Source of the DNA: an uncultured Caulobacteraceae bacterium
Lineage (GTDB): Bacteria; Pseudomonadota; Alphaproteobacteria; Caulobacterales; TH1-2
Assembly: GCA_937967425.1 (NCBI GenBank)
Contig: CALBST010000015.1
Span: 1-9,120, forward strand
DNA: 9,120 nt
Direction: 5' to 3'
The notes below the pieces were generated by a model that was not told where the DNA came from, did not search any database, and saw nothing but the letters and a program-made list of their open reading frames with translations. The translations under genes and the position numbers were made by a program. Shown piece after piece: positions 6,695 through 9,120 of the stretch. The stretch's first letter is position 1. Each line of letters opens with the position of its first letter.

Positions 6695-7429
6695 TCAGCC
6701 AATGGGCGTCTCAAGCCCGAGTGATCGCACGGCCGTGACGAAATCCGCAGGCGCCGGGGCCGAGAAGCTCTGCCGCGTTCGATCCGGATACGGGACATCC
6801 AGCACCGCCGCGTGCAGGAGCAAGCGCGGAATCTCCGTTCCGCCAATACGATAGAGCCCGCCATATTTGCCATCGCCCGCGATCGGCCGCCCGATCGCCG
6901 CCATATGCGCGCGCAGCTGGTGCATCCGCCCCGTCGTCGGCGTGAGTTCCAGCACCGCCGCCTCCGGTGTCGCAGACATTGTGCGGTAACGCGTCAGCGC
7001 CGCCTGACCATCCTTGGCGACCTCCATCACGTCGAGCCCCCGGCGCGACGATTTCTTTAGCGCCAAGTCAATCTCGCCCTGTCGAGGATCAGCCGCGCCG
7101 CCGCAGACGACCGCGAGATAAGTTTTGTTAGCCTCCCGCCGCGCGAACGCTTCGGAGAAGAACGCGGCGTCCGGCTGCGTCTTCGCCGCGATGATGACGC
7201 CCGAGGTCTCGCGGTCCAAGCGATGCACCAACCTCGGCCGCTTGCCGTTCGATTTCGCGAATACCGCCAGCAAGTCTTCGAGACTTAACGCCACGCCCGA
7301 GCCGCCCTGCACCGCAAGGCCGGACGGCTTGTTGAAGACGATCAGATGCTTGTCCTCGCCGATTACCAGCGAGCGTGCGTACGCGATGTCGTCGGCGGAA
7401 AGCGAACGCGTCACGGCTGCGCCCGCCAT
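6695..7429 (-). CDS. RluA family pseudouridine synthase without S4 domain (244 aa)
   Basis: This is a pseudouridine synthase of the RluA superfamily acting on rRNA or tRNA; the target cannot be told from sequence. The motifs are FNKPSGLAVQGG (32-43), HRLDRETSG (69-77) with catalytic Asp72, GRMHQLRAHM (167-176, Met where the S4 paralogue has Thr) and GDGKYGG (185-191). Only about 25 residues precede the catalytic domain, so the S4 RNA-binding domain is absent, as in RluA or TruC-type short forms. The ATG at 7429 was chosen because the family body begins soon after (ADDIAYARSLVIGED). Its nearest purine-rich site, GAGG at 7443-7446, is 13 bases away, which is far; initiation may be weak or coupled to a short upstream ORF. 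The next gene, the lipoprotein, follows after 43 bases. Confidence 0.92.
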   Translation of the reverse strand: MAGAAVTRSLSADDIAYARSLVIGEDKHLIVFNKPSGLAVQGGSGVALSLEDLLAVFAKSNGKRPRLVHRLDRETSGVIIAAKTQPDAAFFSEAFARREANKTYLAVVCGGAADPRQGEIDLALKKSSRRGLDVMEVAKDGQAALTRYRTMSATPEAAVLELTPTTGRMHQLRAHMAAIGRPIAGDGKYGGLYRIGGTEIPRLLLHAAVLDVPYPDRTRQSFSAPAPADFVTAVRSLGLETPIG

Positions 7430-7464
7430 GCCGTGATGTCTGCCTCAGGTTTGTCTTTGACCAC
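7411..7464 (-). CDS. Possible 17-codon leader ORF overlapping the RluA-type gene start
   Basis: A GTG at 7464 has GGAG (7471-7474) 6 bases upstream and opens a frame reading VVKDKPEADITAWRAQP to a TGA at 7411. It runs past the RluA-type ATG at 7429 in another frame, so ribosomes finishing it would stop just inside that gene. The RluA-type gene has no well-spaced ribosome site of its own, which makes coupling conceivable. The ORF is very short and could be chance; a TTG two codons upstream is an alternative start. Confidence 0.2.
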   Translation of the reverse strand: MVKDKPEADITAWRAQP

Positions 7465-7468
7465 GTTC

Positions 7469-7497
7469 AACTCCGCCCCAGGCGCTCACCGGGAGTT
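7469..7497 (-). other. Weak hairpin in the gap before the RluA-type gene
   Basis: On the minus strand AACTC (7497-7493) can pair with GAGTT (7473-7469), and inside it CGCC (7484-7481) with GGCG (7477-7474) around a 3-base loop. It has no T-run after it, so a classical intrinsic terminator is unlikely. It would cover the GGAG at 7471-7474. Stability was not computed. Confidence 0.2.
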
Positions 7498-7505
7498 CTT
7501 GCGCT

Positions 7506-7796
7506 CTAGAGCTTACGCCACCGCAACGGCTTGCCGCCATCACGCGCGACGAGCCCTTTAGCTTCGAGATCAAGTTGCACCGTCTTCATCCACCACGACG
7601 TCGTCGTTCCTGGAAACGTTGATTCAGGCAACGCGTCGCGCATCGCAAGCATCATCTCGTGCTGCGTCATGCCGGGCGGCTTCTTCGGCAGAAATTTCAG
7701 CATCGCTGTCCGCGCGGCCTTGTACTTCTCAGCATCGACGCGACTGGTTTTCCCTGGATGATTGACGTTTTCGACCTCGATCTTGTCAGTCGCCAT
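7506..7796 (-). CDS. Small DUF6958-type protein (96 aa)
   Basis: This is a small basic protein opening MATDKIEVENVNHPGKTSRV. The opening and the body (KYKAARTAMLKFLP, then GMTQHEMMLAMRDALPE, then TTTSWWMKTVQLDLEAKG, ending PLRWRK) fit the uncharacterised DUF6958 family as recalled. Its function is unknown. The helix-helix-helix plus short strand pattern near the end (MKTVQLDLEAKGLVARDGGKP) looks like a winged-helix fold, which is inference only. The start is the ATG at 7796: GGAGG lies 5 bases upstream, whereas the GTG at 7799 would be only 2 bases from it. The gene begins 11 bases inside rarA, so it is probably translated from the rarA transcript. A 76-base gap follows before the RluA-type gene. 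Confidence 0.85.
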   Translation of the reverse strand: MATDKIEVENVNHPGKTSRVDAEKYKAARTAMLKFLPKKPPGMTQHEMMLAMRDALPESTFPGTTTSWWMKTVQLDLEAKGLVARDGGKPLRWRKL

Positions 7797-9108
7797 CACC
7801 GCCTCCGCCGCTGCGTTCGGCCCGCACTTTCGCCCAGTGCTCGAGCCGTTCCTTGATCGCGCCTTCGCGGCCCCGGCCTTCCGGGGTGTAGAATTTCCGC
7901 CGTCTCATGCCGTCCGGAAAATAGTTCTGGCCGGAGAAGCCGCCCTCGGCGTCGTGATCGTACGAATAGCCAGAGCCGTACCCAAGGTCCTTCATCAACT
8001 TCGTCGGCGCGTTGCGAATGTGCATGGGCGGACCGAGCGTCCCGGTTTCCTGGGCCGCTTGCTTGGCTTGCTTCCATGCCGTGTAGGCCGCATTCGATTT
8101 CGGCGCCGTCGCCAGATGGATCACCGCCTGCGCCAGATGCAACTCAGCCTCCGGCGGGCCAATGAAGTGCACGGCGTCCTTCGCCGCGTTCGCGATAAGC
8201 AAAGCTGTGGGATCGGCAAGGCCGATATCCTCTGCCGCCGCACGCACCAAACGCCGCGCAATGAACAGCAAATCCTCGCCGCCCGTCACCATGCGCGCCA
8301 GCCAGTAGAGCGCCGCATCCGGATCGGAGCCGCGTATGCTCTTGTGTAGCGCCGAAATCAGATTGTAGTGCTCTTCGCGATCCTTGTCGTACGCTGGTGC
8401 GCGCTTCTGCAGCAACTCGCCCAACGCCTTCGCATCGAGCGGCGCCGCCGCGCGCAAGGCGAACAATTCCTCGCTCAGAGTCAGCAGATAGCGCCCGTCG
8501 CCATCCGCCAAATTCGTGAACGCAATCCGCGCATCATCCGTCAGCGGCAGCTTCTTGCCGAGTAACGCCTCGGCCCGCTGCAGCAGCAATTCAAGCGCCG
8601 GCTCATCAAGCCGCTTCAGCACGAACACTTGCGCGCGCGAGAGCAGCGCGGCGTTTATCTCGAAGCTTGGGTTCTCGGTCGTGGCGCCCACCAGCGTCAC
8701 CACGCCTTGCTCCACATAGGGCAAAAACCCGTCCTGCTGCGCGCGATTGAAGCGATGGATTTCGTCCACGAACAGCAATGTCGACTTACCCGAAGCGCGC
8801 CGCCCCTTCGCCGTCTCGAACGCCTTCTTCAGATCTGCAACGCCGGAAAACACCGCACTGATCTGCTGAAACTCGAGACCTGTTTCTTCCGCCAGCAGCC
8901 GTGCGATTGTCGTCTTGCCGACACCAGGCGGCCCCCAAAGCACCATCGAAGCTAGCCGCTTCTGCGCCACCATCCGGCCGATCGGACCTTCCGACTTCAG
9001 CAAGTGATCCTGGCCGACGACTTCATCGAGCTTGCGCGGACGCAGCCGCTCCGCCAGCGGCGTCGGCGCACCCTGATCCAAGCCCGCAGCCTCGAACAAA
9101 TCACTCAT
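7786..9108 (-). CDS. rarA: Replication-associated recombination protein A (RarA/MgsA), AAA+ ATPase (440 aa)
   Basis: This is a cytosolic AAA+ ATPase of the RarA/Mgs1/WRNIP1 family that acts at stalled replication forks as a homotetramer. The N-terminal PLAERLRPRKLDEVVGQDHL (17-36) is typical. Walker A is GPPGVGKT (59-66), Walker B LLFVDEIHRF (111-120), sensor 1 GATTENPSF (141-149), the arginine-finger region LLSRAQ (155-160), and a GDGR (202-205) stands at the usual GDAR sensor-2 site. The C-terminal tetramerisation region holds HKSIRGSDPDAALYWLARM and the closing block GYSYDHDAEGGFSGQNYFPD. Length is normal. The ATG at 9108 gives the expected N-terminus; only 12 upstream bases are visible and no clear ribosome site is among them. 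The last residues are a Gly/Asp tail (GGGGDGD), whose DNA carries the ribosome site and start of the next gene. Confidence 0.97.
   Translation of the reverse strand: MSDLFEAAGLDQGAPTPLAERLRPRKLDEVVGQDHLLKSEGPIGRMVAQKRLASMVLWGPPGVGKTTIARLLAEETGLEFQQISAVFSGVADLKKAFETAKGRRASGKSTLLFVDEIHRFNRAQQDGFLPYVEQGVVTLVGATTENPSFEINAALLSRAQVFVLKRLDEPALELLLQRAEALLGKKLPLTDDARIAFTNLADGDGRYLLTLSEELFALRAAAPLDAKALGELLQKRAPAYDKDREEHYNLISALHKSIRGSDPDAALYWLARMVTGGEDLLFIARRLVRAAAEDIGLADPTALLIANAAKDAVHFIGPPEAELHLAQAVIHLATAPKSNAAYTAWKQAKQAAQETGTLGPPMHIRNAPTKLMKDLGYGSGYSYDHDAEGGFSGQNYFPDGMRRRKFYTPEGRGREGAIKERLEHWAKVRAERSGGGGDGD
7802..7806 (-). promoter_or_regulatory. Ribosome binding site for the DUF6958-type gene
   Basis: GGAGG on the minus strand lies inside the 3' end of rarA, 5 bases before the ATG at 7796. 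This spacing decides for that ATG over the GTG at 7799. It also encodes part of the Gly-rich tail of RarA. Confidence 0.65.
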
Positions 9109-9120
9109 GGGCCGAACATA

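Noticed and set aside
6019..6738. Plus-strand open frame of 239 codons
   Set aside because: It is antisense to fluC, the lipoprotein and the RluA-type gene end, with Arg/Ala-rich composition; all three minus-strand genes have clear motifs.
6652..6873. Longer N-terminus for the lipoprotein frame, starting at 6873
   Set aside because: The extra 74 residues are Arg-rich, overlap the RluA-type gene, and would put the lipobox signal peptide inside the protein; the ATG at 6651 has its own ribosome site.
7469..7505. Intrinsic terminator after the DUF6958-type gene
   Set aside because: The stem is short and imperfect and no T-run follows on the minus strand, so it is kept only as a weak hairpin.
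7503..7512. Ten-base perfect palindrome GCTCTAGAGC at the stop of the DUF6958-type gene
   Set aside because: It is short, includes the stop codon and last Leu/Lys codons, and has no second copy noticed in the window; chance is sufficient.

Overview
The window reads as a GC-rich alphaproteobacterial chromosome segment. The best lineage markers are an ATP12-type F1-ATPase assembly chaperone, a family confined to Alphaproteobacteria and mitochondria, and a small lipoprotein resembling the CC0125/CC1285 family known from Caulobacter relatives. A Caulobacterales or Hyphomonadaceae-like source is a reasonable inference, but the sequence does not prove it. All ten genes lie on the minus strand, so transcription runs from high to low coordinates. 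No tRNA, rRNA, CRISPR array, insertion sequence or long gene-free stretch was seen; the largest intergenic gap is about 76 bases.

In transcription order, the right part (9108 to 6695) carries rarA (AAA+ replication-recombination ATPase), an overlapping small protein of the DUF6958 type, and an RluA-type pseudouridine synthase without an S4 domain. The short gap before that synthase holds a possible leader ORF and a weak hairpin. The middle (6651 to 4779) is a tightly packed run: a lipoprotein, the fluoride channel fluC/crcB, and a second RluA-type synthase with an S4 domain. These are joined by 4-base ATGA overlaps.

The left part (4782 to 1) is the least ordinary. It holds a 599-aa protein with TPR repeats and a C-terminal 2OG-Fe(II) oxygenase-like domain, then atp12, then a second such protein of 494 aa, then the first 221 residues of a third paralogue cut by the window edge. 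The first of these overlaps the S4 synthase gene by ATGA and the second overlaps atp12 by GTGA, so the whole left half looks like one translationally coupled operon.

Functionally, the cluster mixes housekeeping genes (replication rescue, rRNA pseudouridylation, fluoride export, ATP synthase assembly) with an expanded family of uncharacterised TPR-oxygenases. The most notable details are the paralogue expansion wrapped around atp12, an apparent Arg-to-Trp change at the predicted 2-oxoglutarate-binding position of the 599-aa copy, and an H-x-H motif where H-x-D/E is usual.
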